A DNA stretch of 64,000 nt from assembly GCF_031998825.1 (NCBI RefSeq), contig NZ_DAMACX010000001.1:151624-215623 (forward strand). Direction: 5' to 3'. The notes under the pieces were generated by a model that was given only the letters and a program-made list of their open reading frames with translations, was not told the DNA's origin and searched no databases. Position 1 is the first letter of the stretch, and each line of letters begins with the position of its first letter. Source of the stretch: Pseudescherichia sp031998825. Lineage in GTDB: Bacteria; Pseudomonadota; Gammaproteobacteria; Enterobacterales; Enterobacteriaceae. The translations under genes were made by a program, and so were the position numbers. Below are positions 43,157 to 51,918 of the stretch, one piece after another.

Positions 43157-43426
43157 ATGAACCGTTACGTGATTGCACTGCTTGGACTGTTATCTGCCGG
43201 GGCGCAGGCCGACCGCATCCGCCCGGACGTGGAGGTAAACGTCCCGCCGGAGGTCTTTAGCTCCGGCGGACAGCGTGCGCAGCCCTGTAATCTGTGCTGT
43301 ATCTATCAGGATCAGAACTATTCGGAAGGGGCGGTGATCAAGGCGGAGAGTGTGCTGCTGCAGTGCCAGCGCGACGAGCGTACCCTCAGCACAAACCCGC
43401 TGGTGTGGCGGCGGGTTCGGGAGTAG
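43157..43426 (+). CDS. ynjH: DUF1496 periplasmic protein YnjH
   Basis: 89 residues. Signal peptide MNRYVIALLGLLSAGAQA with cleavage near residue 18. The mature part has RPDVEVNVPPEVFSSGGQ and a cysteine set PCNLCCIYQDQNYSEGAV, followed by LQCQRD, typical of DUF1496. Function unknown; the cysteines suggest disulfides in the periplasm. Preceded by AAAGGAAG. Confidence 0.92.
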   Translation: MNRYVIALLGLLSAGAQADRIRPDVEVNVPPEVFSSGGQRAQPCNLCCIYQDQNYSEGAVIKAESVLLQCQRDERTLSTNPLVWRRVRE

Positions 43427-43456
43427 GCCGGGTAAGGCGTAGCCGCCACCCGGCAT
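43424..43456. repeat. Single REP between ynjH and xthA
   Basis: TAGGCCGGGTAAGGCGTAGC followed by CGCCACCCGGCA, one REP palindrome overlapping the end of ynjH and ahead of the converging xthA stop. Confidence 0.85.
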
Positions 43457-43470
43457 TAACGCTATCTAAA

Positions 43471-44277
43471 TCAGATCGTAAAGCTAGCCCATACCGGCGC
43501 ATGGTCGGAGGGTTTCTCCATGCTGCGGATATCGTAATCGATGCCGGTCTCAAGGCAGCGGCTCGCCAGCGACTGGCTGGCCAGCAGCAGATCGATACGC
43601 AGCCCGCGGTTGTCATCAAACCCTTTTGAGCGGTAGTCAAACCACGAGTAGCGATCCTGGGTCTCCGGGTTCGCGTTACGGAAGGTGTCCACCAACCCCC
43701 ACTCCAGCAGGCGGCCCAGCCACTCACGCTCTTCCGGCAGGAATGAGCACTTACCGCCGCGCAGCCAGCGTTTACGGCTCTCTTCGCCAATACCGATATC
43801 GAGATCCGTGGGGCTGATATTCATATCACCCATGATCAGCACCGGGCTGTCCTTCTGCAACTCGTTATCCAGATAGCTTTGCAGATCGGCATAGAACTTC
43901 TCTTTCGCCGGGAATTTTGTTGGATGGTCGCGGCTCTCGCCCTGCGGGAAGTAGCCGTTAATCACCGTGATATTGCCGAGTGCAGAAGGGATCTCCGCCA
44001 TGATAATCCGGCGCTGCGCCTCGCCGTCGTCACCCGGAAAGCCACGGCGTACCGAGACCGGCGTCTCTTTAGTGAGCAGCGCCACGCCGTAATGCCCTTT
44101 CTGGCCGTGATAAAAGACGTTATAGCCCAGCTTCGCCACCTCTTCGAGCGGGAACATATCGTCGTGAACCTTTGTCTCCTGCAGGCCAATCACGTCCGGC
44201 TGATGTTTCTCTACGATCGCCGCCAGCTGATGGGGGCGCGCGCGCAGCCCGTTGATATTAAAAGAAACAAATTTCAT
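43471..44277 (-). CDS. xthA: Exodeoxyribonuclease III
   Basis: 268 residues from MKFVSFNINGLRARP, the E. coli length; a start four codons upstream is possible but not conserved. Endonuclease/exonuclease/phosphatase fold: FNINGLR near 5-11, GLQETKV (metal Glu near 34), MGDMNISPTDLD near 149-160 and catalytic SDHAPVWA near 258-265. AP endonuclease and 3'-repair exonuclease of base-excision repair. Confidence 0.97.
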   Translation of the reverse strand: MKFVSFNINGLRARPHQLAAIVEKHQPDVIGLQETKVHDDMFPLEEVAKLGYNVFYHGQKGHYGVALLTKETPVSVRRGFPGDDGEAQRRIIMAEIPSALGNITVINGYFPQGESRDHPTKFPAKEKFYADLQSYLDNELQKDSPVLIMGDMNISPTDLDIGIGEESRKRWLRGGKCSFLPEEREWLGRLLEWGLVDTFRNANPETQDRYSWFDYRSKGFDDNRGLRIDLLLASQSLASRCLETGIDYDIRSMEKPSDHAPVWASFTI

Positions 44278-44392
44278 ATTTTCTGCCACATAGCCAATTG
44301 ATAAGCCCAGATGTTAACAGAAAAAGCGCAGCGTATCCGCCCCGGATTGCGAATACGCATTGCGCCCTGAAAAAGAGCATAGCGCACCGCAA

Positions 44393-44409
44393 TGGGGCAA
44401 GAAACGGCG
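44393..44409. promoter_or_regulatory. NtrC-like binding box upstream of astC
   Basis: CGCACCGCAATGGGGCA fits the NtrC consensus TGCACC-N4-TGGTGCA at 11 of the 13 specified positions. It lies about 190-205 bp upstream of the astC sigma-54 -24 element, a normal enhancer distance. Assignment is by pattern only. Confidence 0.55.
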
Positions 44410-44598
44410 GTAAGTTTCGCTCGCGATCACACTTCCAGAATTAAATTTTATTCCTGCATAAATCTGCTGCTCTCAGGCATCGCTATCGGCGTTCTTTCTA
44501 AAATTATTCACTTTCTATGCATTTTATATGAATAGCGCTCTGCTGTAACTCATTGATATCTCGTTGCCGCTCCGACGTTATGCATTTTTATCGCTGGC

Positions 44599-44614
44599 TG
44601 GCACGATGCGTGCA
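44599..44614 (+). promoter_or_regulatory. Sigma-54 promoter of astCADBE
   Basis: TGGCAC-GATGC-GTGCA matches TGGCAC-N5-TTGCA except at one base; GG and GC doublets are exactly 10 bases apart. Transcription would start near 44626, about 60 bases before the astC ATG. In E. coli astC is transcribed by sigma-54 with NtrC and ArgR. Confidence 0.85.
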
Positions 44615-44687
44615 ATCTACATTCACAGGGCCAATGTTCACAATAATTAACATATTAACAACGTTTTATTTACCTGATGAGGTTGCT

Positions 44688-45908
44688 ATGTCTCTGTCAG
44701 TAACGCGTGAGAGTTTCGATGAGTGGATGCTGCCGGTGTATGCGCCTGCGCCTTTTATTCCGGTTCGTGGTGAGGGTTCCCGCCTGTGGGATCAGCAGGG
44801 GAAAGAGTACATCGACTTTGCTGGCGGTATCGCCGTTAACGCCCTGGGCCATGCCCATCCGGGACTTTGCCGCGCCTTGAGCGAACAGGCGAGTAAGTTC
44901 TGGCATACCGGCAATGGCTACACTAACGAGCCGGCGCTGCGGCTGGCGAAACGGCTTATCAACGCCACCTTTGCCGACCGGGTTTTCTTCTGTAACTCCG
45001 GCGCTGAAGCCAACGAGGCGGCGCTGAAGCTGGCGCGCAAATATGCCCACGACCGCTATGGCGCGCAGAAGAGCGGCATCGTCGCCTTCAAAAATGCCTT
45101 CCATGGGCGGACGCTGTTTACCGTCAGCGCCGGGGGACAGCCTGCCTACTCCCAGGATTTTGCCCCGCTGCCGCCGGATATCCATCACGCGGTATTTAAC
45201 GATATTGCCTCTGTCCAGGCGCTGATGACCGATGATACCTGCGCGGTGATTGTTGAACCCATTCAGGGCGAAGGCGGTGTAGTACCTGCGAAAGCAGAAT
45301 TTTTACAGGCGTTGCGTGAACTTTGCGATCGCCATAACGCGCTGCTGATCTTTGATGAGGTCCAAACGGGTGTAGGGCGTACCGGCGATCTCTATGCCTA
45401 TATGCACTACGGCGTCACGCCTGACGTACTGACCACCGCCAAAGCGCTGGGAGGCGGTTTCCCGATTGGGGCGATGCTGACGCGGGAAGCGTTCGCCAGC
45501 GTAATGACCGTCGGCACGCACGGGACAACCTACGGCGGTAACCCGCTGGCCGCCGCCGTAGCGGGTGAGCTGCTGGATAACGTCAATAACCGCGCCTTCC
45601 TTGACGGCGTCAAGCAGCGCCAGCAGACGTTTGTTGAGCAGTTGCAGGCCATTAACGCCCGTTCAGACCTGTTCAACGAGATCAGAGGCATCGGCCTGCT
45701 GATTGGCTGTGAACTGAACACCGCCTGGGCCGGTAAAGCGAAACAGATCGCTCAGCTAGCCGCCGAGGAGGGCGCGATGGTGCTGATTGCCGGAGGTAAC
45801 GTGGTGCGGTTCGCCCCGGCGCTAAATATCAGCGAGGAGGAGATCCGCACCGGCATGGCACGCTTCTCTCGCGCCTGCGAACGATTTCTTGCGGGGTATG
45901 CAACATGA
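44688..45908 (+). CDS. astC: Succinylornithine transaminase AstC
   Basis: 406 residues from MSLSVTRESFDEWML, the E. coli length; a 45-residue longer frame runs into the promoter and is rejected. Class III aminotransferase: FCNSGAEANEAALKLARKY near 103-121, HGRTLFTVSAGGQPAYS near 138, LIFDEVQTGVGRTG near 220-233, and PLP Lys in TTAKALGGGFPIGAM near 249-263. It converts succinylornithine to succinylglutamate semialdehyde in the arginine succinyltransferase pathway. The stop overlaps the astA ATG by 4 bp. Confidence 0.96.
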   Translation: MSLSVTRESFDEWMLPVYAPAPFIPVRGEGSRLWDQQGKEYIDFAGGIAVNALGHAHPGLCRALSEQASKFWHTGNGYTNEPALRLAKRLINATFADRVFFCNSGAEANEAALKLARKYAHDRYGAQKSGIVAFKNAFHGRTLFTVSAGGQPAYSQDFAPLPPDIHHAVFNDIASVQALMTDDTCAVIVEPIQGEGGVVPAKAEFLQALRELCDRHNALLIFDEVQTGVGRTGDLYAYMHYGVTPDVLTTAKALGGGFPIGAMLTREAFASVMTVGTHGTTYGGNPLAAAVAGELLDNVNNRAFLDGVKQRQQTFVEQLQAINARSDLFNEIRGIGLLIGCELNTAWAGKAKQIAQLAAEEGAMVLIAGGNVVRFAPALNISEEEIRTGMARFSRACERFLAGYAT

Positions 45909-46939
45909 TGGTGATCCGTCCGATTGAGCATAGCGATCTGCCCGCCCTGATGCGGCTGGCGGGCAAAACCGGGGGCGGGCTAACCTCGCTGCCCGCCGAC
46001 GAGGCCACGCTTGCGGCGCGTATCACCCGGGCGCGACAGACCTGGCAGGGCGAGCTGCCGAAGAGCGAGCAGGGCTATCTGTTTGTGTTAGAGGATAGCG
46101 ATAGCGGCGAGGTAGCCGGAGTCTGCGCCATTGAAGTTGCCGTTGGGCTGAACGATCCCTGGTACAACTACCGGGTGGGCACCCTGGTACATGCCTCAAA
46201 AGAGCTTAACGTCTACAACGCCCTGCCCACGCTGTTTTTGAGCAATGACCACACCGGCAGCAGCGAGCTGTGCACCCTGTTTCTCGATCCTGACTGGCGC
46301 AAGGCGGGCAACGGCTACCTGCTCTCTAAATCACGCTTTATGTTTATGGCCGCGTTTCGCGACCGCTTCAACGAAAAGGTGGTGGCGGAGATGCGCGGCG
46401 TGATTAGTGAGGACGGCTACTCGCCTTTTTGGGAGAGCCTGGGCAAAACTTTCTTTTCCATGTCCTTCAGCCGCGCCGATCGTCTGTGCGGCATCGGGCA
46501 GAAGGCTTTTATTGCCGAGCTGATGCCTAAGCATCCTATCTATACCCAGTTCCTGTCGGCAGAGGCGCAGGCGGTGATTGGCGAAGTGCATCCACAAACT
46601 GCCCCGGCGCGAGCGGTGCTGGAGAAAGAGGGATTCCGCTACCGCAACTATATCGACATTTTCGACGGCGGGCCGACGCTGGAGTGTGATATTGACCGGG
46701 TGCGTGCCATTCGCAAAAGCCGTCTGGTAGAGGTGGTCGAAGGGCAGCCCGCACCAGGCGAGTGGCCGCTCTGTATGGTGGCTAATGAGCAGTACCATCA
46801 GTTTCGCGTCATGCTGGTTGCCGCTAACCCCGATACCGAACGGCTGGTGCTGAGCGCCGCCCAAATAGATGTTCTCAAATGTCAGCCGGGCGACACGGTG
46901 CGCCTGGTACGCCTTTGCGCCGAGGAGAAAACAGTATGA
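45905..46939 (+). CDS. astA: Arginine N-succinyltransferase AstA
   Basis: 344 residues, the E. coli length. Conserved EVAVGLNDPWYNYRVGTLVH near 79-98, LCTLFLDPDWRKAGNGYLLSK near 120-140 and EMRGVISEDGYSPFWESLG near 162-180, with a His/Asp pair of the GNAT-like fold. It succinylates arginine with succinyl-CoA, the first step of the pathway. Coupled to astC and to astD by 4-bp overlaps. Confidence 0.96.
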   Translation: MMVIRPIEHSDLPALMRLAGKTGGGLTSLPADEATLAARITRARQTWQGELPKSEQGYLFVLEDSDSGEVAGVCAIEVAVGLNDPWYNYRVGTLVHASKELNVYNALPTLFLSNDHTGSSELCTLFLDPDWRKAGNGYLLSKSRFMFMAAFRDRFNEKVVAEMRGVISEDGYSPFWESLGKTFFSMSFSRADRLCGIGQKAFIAELMPKHPIYTQFLSAEAQAVIGEVHPQTAPARAVLEKEGFRYRNYIDIFDGGPTLECDIDRVRAIRKSRLVEVVEGQPAPGEWPLCMVANEQYHQFRVMLVAANPDTERLVLSAAQIDVLKCQPGDTVRLVRLCAEEKTV

Positions 46940-48414
46940 GCTTATGGATCAACGGTGACTGGGTGACCGGTCAGGGCGTTCGGCGTGAAAAACGCGATCC
47001 GGTGAAGGGCGATCTGCTCTGGCAGGGAGAGGATGCGGATGCACAGCAGGTAGCCGAGGCCTGCCGGGCCGCCCGCACTGCGTTTCCCGGCTGGGCGTCA
47101 CAGCCTTTTGCTGCCCGCCAGGCCATCGTGGAAAAATTTGCTGCGCTGCTGGAGGAGAACAGGGGGGCGCTAACGGAGATTATCGCCCGCGAGACGGGCA
47201 AGCCGCGCTGGGAAGCCGCGACCGAAGTCGGAGCCATGATTAACAAGGCTGCCATCTCGGTGAAGGCCTGGCATGTGCGAACCGGCGAGCAGCAGACGGG
47301 GATGGCGGATGGGGCGGCAACCCTCCGCCATCGGCCCCACGGCGTGCTGGCGGTCTTCGGCCCCTATAACTTTCCGGGCCATCTCCCCAACGGACATATC
47401 ATTCCAGCCCTGCTGGCGGGCAATACGCTGGTTTTCAAGCCCAGCGAGCTGACGCCGCACAGCGGCGAGGCGGTGGTGAAGCTCTGGGAGCAGGCGGGCC
47501 TTCCTGCTGGCGTGCTCAACCTGGTGCAGGGCGGACGTGAAACGGGCCAGGCCCTCAGTAGCCTGCCGGATCTTGATGGCTTACTTTTCACCGGCAGCGC
47601 CAGCACTGGCTACCAGCTGCATCGCCAGCTTGCCGGACAGCCGGAGAAGATCCTCGCCCTTGAGATGGGCGGAAACAATCCGCTGATCGTCGATGACGTA
47701 GCCGATCGTGACGCCGCTGTGCATCTGACCATCCAGTCAGCGTTTATTACCGCGGGTCAGCGCTGCACCTGCGCCCGTCGACTTCTGGTGAAGCGCGGCG
47801 CAGAGGGCGACGCCTTTCTTGATCGACTGGTGGAGGTGGCAAGCCGCATCGTGCCTGGCAGCTGGGACGCCGAGCCGCAGCCGTTTACTGGTGGGCTGAT
47901 CTCTGAGCAGGCGGCAGATCAGGTCTATCAGGCGTGGCAGGCCCACGAGGCGCGCGGAGGCAGAACCCTGCTGGCACCAAAGCGCATCAAGGCCGGAACG
48001 TCGCTGCTCAGTCCGGGGATTATCGATCTTACCGGCGTGGCAGATGTGCCGGATGAAGAGGTATTTGGCCCGCTGCTGGGGGTCTGGCGCTATGACAGCT
48101 GGGAAGAGGCGATTACGCTGGCCAACGCCACCCGCTACGGGCTGGCCTGCGGCCTGGTGTCGGCGGAGCGCGAGAAGTTTGACGCCCTGCTGCTGGCGGC
48201 GCGGGCCGGGATCGTTAACTGGAACAAGCCGTTAACCGGCGCGGCGAGCACCGCTCCCTTTGGCGGAATCGGGGCTTCGGGCAACCATCGTCCCAGCGCC
48301 TGGTATGCCGCCGACTACTGCGCGTGGCCGATGGCAAGTCTGGAGTCGCCCAGCTTGACCCTGCCGGAGACGCTCAGCCCAGGGCTGCACTTTACCCCGA
48401 AGGAGGGAGTATGA
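46936..48414 (+). CDS. astD: Succinylglutamate semialdehyde dehydrogenase AstD
   Basis: 492 residues from MSLWINGDWVTGQG, the E. coli length; this ATG overlaps the astA stop. Aldehyde dehydrogenase features: NAD-binding FGPYNFPGHLPNGHIIPAL near 144-162, LFTGSASTGYQLHRQLAGQ near 216-234, catalytic Glu in LALEMGGNNP near 244-253, and nucleophile Cys in AGQRCTCARR near 273-282. It oxidises succinylglutamate semialdehyde with NAD+. Confidence 0.96.
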   Translation: MSLWINGDWVTGQGVRREKRDPVKGDLLWQGEDADAQQVAEACRAARTAFPGWASQPFAARQAIVEKFAALLEENRGALTEIIARETGKPRWEAATEVGAMINKAAISVKAWHVRTGEQQTGMADGAATLRHRPHGVLAVFGPYNFPGHLPNGHIIPALLAGNTLVFKPSELTPHSGEAVVKLWEQAGLPAGVLNLVQGGRETGQALSSLPDLDGLLFTGSASTGYQLHRQLAGQPEKILALEMGGNNPLIVDDVADRDAAVHLTIQSAFITAGQRCTCARRLLVKRGAEGDAFLDRLVEVASRIVPGSWDAEPQPFTGGLISEQAADQVYQAWQAHEARGGRTLLAPKRIKAGTSLLSPGIIDLTGVADVPDEEVFGPLLGVWRYDSWEEAITLANATRYGLACGLVSAEREKFDALLLAARAGIVNWNKPLTGAASTAPFGGIGASGNHRPSAWYAADYCAWPMASLESPSLTLPETLSPGLHFTPKEGV

Positions 48415-49736
48415 AGGCGCATGAGGTAAACTTTGACGGGCTGGTGGGGCTGACCCACCACTATGCCGGACTCTCTTTTGGTAACGAGGCGTCGACTAAG
48501 CACCGCAATCAGGTTTCCAACCCGAAGCTGGCGGCGAAGCAGGGCCTGCTGAAAATGAAAGCCTTAAGCGACGCGGGCTTTCCTCAGGCGGTGATCCCAC
48601 CCCAGGAGCGACCCAACATCGCGGTGCTACGCCAGCTGGGATTCAGCGGTAGCGACGAGCAGGTGGTTGCCAAAGCAGCGACACAAGCACCCGACTTGCT
48701 TTCGGCGGCCAGTTCAGCCTCATCCATGTGGGTCGCCAATGCGGCCACGGTCTGCCCCTCCGCCGACGCGCTGGATGGCAGGGTGCATCTCACCGTCGCT
48801 AATCTCAACAACAAGTTTCACCGTTCAAGCGAAGCACCCACCACTGAAGCGCTGCTGCGGGCTATTTTCCGCGATGAGGGCCGCTTCGCCGTGCATTCTG
48901 CGCTGCCGCAGGTGGCGCGCTTTGGTGATGAGGGAGCGGCAAACCACAACCGTCTTGGCGGCGAATACGGTGAGCCGGGTCTTCAGCTCTTTATTTACGG
49001 GCGCGAGGAACACGGTCACGCCGCACCCGAGCGCTATCCTGCTCGTCAGACCCTGGAAGCGAGCCAGGCGGTGGTACGGCTAAATCAGGTCCATCCGGAT
49101 CGGGTCATGTTTGCCCAGCAGAACCCCACGGTCATTGACGAAGGGGTGTTTCATAACGATGTGATAGCGGTAAGCAACCGTCAGCTGCTGTTCTGCCACG
49201 AGCGGGCTTTTGTTAAGCAGTGCGGGCTGCTGAGCCACCTGGCGGAGCGGGTGCCGGGCTTTCAGGCCATTCAGGTGCCGGAGGAGGTGGCGTCGGTGAA
49301 GGATGCCGTAGCAACCTATCTGTTTAACAGCCAGCTGCTGAGTCGGGAAGATGGCTCGATGGTGCTGGTGGTGCCCCAGGAGTCACAGGAGCACGCGGGC
49401 GTCTGGCACTACCTCAACGGCCTGCTGGCGGAAGATAATCCGATCCGCGAGCTGAAGGTGTTCGACCTGCGTGAGAGTATGGCTAACGGCGGCGGTCCGG
49501 CCTGCCTGCGTCTGCGCGTGGTGTTAACAGAGGCGGAGCGGCAGGCGGTTAACCCGGCGGTGATGATGTCGGACGCACTCTTTAATCAACTTAATGGATG
49601 GGTGGATCGCTACTACCGGGATCGCTTAACTCAGGCCGACCTTGCCGACCCGCTGCTCCTGCGCGAGGGACGGGAAGCGTTAGACCAGCTGACGCAAATG
49701 CTGGATCTTGGATCGGTCTATCCTTTCCAGCGTTAA
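48411..49736 (+). CDS. astB: N-succinylarginine dihydrolase AstB
   Basis: 441 residues from MKAHEVNFDGLVGL, slightly shorter than E. coli (447). Pentein-fold hydrolase with Cys, His and Glu catalysis: LTHHYAGLSFGNEAS near 14-28, ANAATVCPSADALDGRVHLT near 108-127, EYGEPGLQLFIYGR near 186-199, EHAGVWHYLNGL near 326, and Cys in GGGPACLRLRVVL near 359-371. It releases ammonia and CO2 from succinylarginine. The ATG overlaps the astD stop by 4 bp. Confidence 0.96.
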   Translation: MKAHEVNFDGLVGLTHHYAGLSFGNEASTKHRNQVSNPKLAAKQGLLKMKALSDAGFPQAVIPPQERPNIAVLRQLGFSGSDEQVVAKAATQAPDLLSAASSASSMWVANAATVCPSADALDGRVHLTVANLNNKFHRSSEAPTTEALLRAIFRDEGRFAVHSALPQVARFGDEGAANHNRLGGEYGEPGLQLFIYGREEHGHAAPERYPARQTLEASQAVVRLNQVHPDRVMFAQQNPTVIDEGVFHNDVIAVSNRQLLFCHERAFVKQCGLLSHLAERVPGFQAIQVPEEVASVKDAVATYLFNSQLLSREDGSMVLVVPQESQEHAGVWHYLNGLLAEDNPIRELKVFDLRESMANGGGPACLRLRVVLTEAERQAVNPAVMMSDALFNQLNGWVDRYYRDRLTQADLADPLLLREGREALDQLTQMLDLGSVYPFQR

Positions 49737-49746
49737 CGGAGACGCT

Positions 49747-50715
49747 ATGCATGATTTTCTCGCTTTAACGCTGGCTGGAACCCATCCTGTTAGAACTAAG
49801 GGTGACACTGTCACTTTTAGCTGGCGCTGGCACGGAGAGGGGATATTGGAGCTAACCCCGCATCGGCCTGTGGATCGGGCCCTGGTGCTCTCGGCTGGCA
49901 TCCACGGGAATGAGACCGCCCCGGTAGAGATAGTCGATAGTCTGTTAACGGCGCTATTTAGCGGCTCGCTAACGCTGCGTTGGCGAGTGCTGGTGGTGTT
50001 GGGCAACCCAGAAGCGCTGCGCACTAATCAGCGCTATCTGCATGCCGATCTTAACCGCCTGTTTGGCGAACGCTGGCAAGGTTACCCCGCCAGTCTGGAG
50101 ACCGAGCGGGCAGCGCAGCTCGAGCATGCCCTGAACCACTTCTTTGTTGCTGGTGCGTCTGAGACGCGCTGGCATCTCGATCTGCATACCGCTATTCGCG
50201 GTTCGTACCATCTGCGCTTCGGTGTTTTACCGGCCCGGGCAACGCCGTGGAATGAATCATTCCTGCAATGGTTAGGCGACGCGGGACTGGAGGCGCTGGT
50301 CTTTCACCAGTCGCCGGGCGGCACTTTTACCCACTTTAGCTGCGAGCGTTTTAACGCCCTGGCCTGTACGCTGGAGTTGGGGAAAGCGCTTCCCTTTGGC
50401 GAGAACGATCTTAGCCAGTTCGCCGTGACCCAAAATGCGCTGGCGGCCCTGTTAAGTGACACCCCCTGGACGAGCCAGCATGAGCCGGTGCTGCACTACC
50501 GTGTTACGCAGCAGATTACGCGTCATGGGGATAATTTTCGTCTCTGTATGTCTGCCCAGACGCTTAACTTCACTGCATTCAGCGTCGGTACGCTGCTGGC
50601 AGAGGAGGGGAAGACGCGCTATGTGGCCCAACACGAGACGGAGTATGTATTATTTCCGAACCCAAACGTTGCCCCTGGCCTGCGGGCGGGTTTGATGCTT
50701 GAGCGGATTAAATAA
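49747..50715 (+). CDS. astE: Succinylglutamate desuccinylase AstE
   Basis: 322 residues from MHDFLALTLAG, the E. coli length. Zinc carboxypeptidase-like: SAGIHGNETAPVEIVD near 53-68 (His and Glu ligands), DLNRLFGERW near 101-110, and WHLDLHTAIRGSYHLRF near 142-158 (His ligand). It releases glutamate and succinate, completing the ast pathway. It lies 10 bp after astB and is last in the operon. Confidence 0.96.
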   Translation: MHDFLALTLAGTHPVRTKGDTVTFSWRWHGEGILELTPHRPVDRALVLSAGIHGNETAPVEIVDSLLTALFSGSLTLRWRVLVVLGNPEALRTNQRYLHADLNRLFGERWQGYPASLETERAAQLEHALNHFFVAGASETRWHLDLHTAIRGSYHLRFGVLPARATPWNESFLQWLGDAGLEALVFHQSPGGTFTHFSCERFNALACTLELGKALPFGENDLSQFAVTQNALAALLSDTPWTSQHEPVLHYRVTQQITRHGDNFRLCMSAQTLNFTAFSVGTLLAEEGKTRYVAQHETEYVLFPNPNVAPGLRAGLMLERIK

Positions 50716-50774
50716 AAGCGTGCCTTAAGAATTATTGCAGACTATTCTTACCAAACTGCTTTATTAATAATCGA

Positions 50775-50794
50775 TGGAGGAGTATGCTCCTCCA
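50775..50794. other. Hairpin downstream of astE
   Basis: Perfect 8-bp stem TGGAGGAG / CTCCTCCA with loop TATG, not followed by a T run. It may mark the end of the ast message or be a processing site. The 208 bp from here to spy are AT-rich and hold the spy promoter; no gene is visible. Confidence 0.6.
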
Positions 50795-51002
50795 CATTAC
50801 CTTCAAAATCATTAAGTTGAATATTTTTGCTACACCTCTCCATCTTTTTTCCATATTGTCTTCACAATTGCGCAGAAACTGTTTTTTATACTTTCACTGT
50901 TTTACCGTTGCACTGATTAATTGACGAAAAAGGTCGTAAAGTTAATCTCGTCAACACGGCAACGTGCCGTAAGTAAGAATAACTGAAAGAAGGATGAAGA
51001 CT

Positions 51003-51482
51003 ATGCGTAAATTAACCGCTCTGTTTGTTGCCTCTACCCTGGCGTTCGGTGCTGCTAACCTGGCTCACGCTGCTGAAACCACTGCCGCACCGGATAACGG
51101 CGCAGCGATGCACCATAAAGGCAAAATGGGTCCACATCACGACATGATGTTCAAAGACCTCAACCTGACCGACGCACAGAAGCAGCAGATCCGTGAGATC
51201 ATGAAGAGCCAGCGTGACCAGATGAAGCGTCCGTCTCTGGATGAGCGTCGCGCCGCCCATAGCATCATCGCCAGCGACACCTTCGACAAGGCTAAGGCCG
51301 AAGCGCAGATCGACAAAATGGCTGAGCAGAACAAAGCCCGTATGCTGGCGCACATGGAAACCCAGAACAAAATCTATAACATCCTGACGCCGGAACAGAA
51401 AAAGCAGTTTAATGCCAATTTTGAGAAGCGTCTGACAGAACGTAAAGCGCCAGAAGGTAAAATGCCTGAACCTGCTGAGTAA
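51003..51482 (+). CDS. spy: Periplasmic chaperone Spy
   Basis: 159 residues from MRKLTALFVASTLAFGAANL; an ATG three codons earlier abuts the AAGGA site, so the later start is preferred. Signal peptide cleaved after about residue 23 (AHA-AETT). The mature part is the Spy/CpxP helical cradle with two LTxxQ motifs, LTDAQKQQIREIM near 56-68 and LTPEQKKQF near 128-136. It is an ATP-independent chaperone binding unfolded proteins, induced by Cpx and Bae envelope-stress systems in E. coli. Confidence 0.95.
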   Translation: MRKLTALFVASTLAFGAANLAHAAETTAAPDNGAAMHHKGKMGPHHDMMFKDLNLTDAQKQQIREIMKSQRDQMKRPSLDERRAAHSIIASDTFDKAKAEAQIDKMAEQNKARMLAHMETQNKIYNILTPEQKKQFNANFEKRLTERKAPEGKMPEPAE

Positions 51483-51498
51483 CTCAGCACACTTTCTT

Positions 51499-51560
51499 AA
51501 GACCGCCGGTCTTGTCCACAGCTCCCATCGGGCTGTGGGCAGGCCCGGCGGTTTTTTTTG
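51499..51560 (+). terminator. Complex terminator after spy (left copy of a direct repeat)
   Basis: Outer stem CCGCCGG with CCGGCGG enclosing CCACAGC / GCTGTGG, followed by eight T residues. A near-identical copy lies at 56514-56576 after the Tc toxin gene, about 5.0 kb away and in the same orientation. Confidence 0.85.
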
Positions 51561-51918
51561 CGTTAAATAATCAATTTAGAGACTTTCTTAATTGGTAAGA
51601 AATATTATTCATGCGATAAATAACTACATTATTACTTCTTAAGTAAATTCCTACGCAATCCGTTTTTAATTCACATCTCACTCTTTTTTATGCATTGAAG
51701 CGCAAATTAAGAACGTATCGTTTTGGACTTTTTTGATTAAAATTTTATAACTTCTGTAGATTGGTTCCTGTTTGATAAATATGGATTTTTCACTTCAGTA
51801 AAATCTTACAGAAGTAGTGATAAATAGTTTGCTGCACAGGCCAGCCTATAATTTTTCCTTTTAATTTTAGCATCCTATGATGCCATCCCTATTTCTCTCC
51901 TGGATAAGGTGACACGCT
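51561..51918. other. AT-rich region upstream of the Tc toxin gene
   Basis: 358 bp with no gene recognised. Strongly AT-rich, with several TTAAT/TTTTAA words that could include promoters for the downstream gene. No regulator or phage gene was seen. Confidence 0.5.

Larger units (their letters stand above)
44278..44687. other. Divergent xthA-astC regulatory region
   Basis: 410 bp with no recognisable gene. It contains the NtrC-like box at 44393 and the sigma-54 promoter at 44599, both listed separately. The remainder is AT-rich near 44440-44580. Confidence 0.7.

Noticed and set aside
50900..50990. CpxR box upstream of spy
   Set aside because: One GTAAA is present but no second copy at the required 5-base spacing; spy is Cpx-regulated in E. 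coli, but the site could not be located here.
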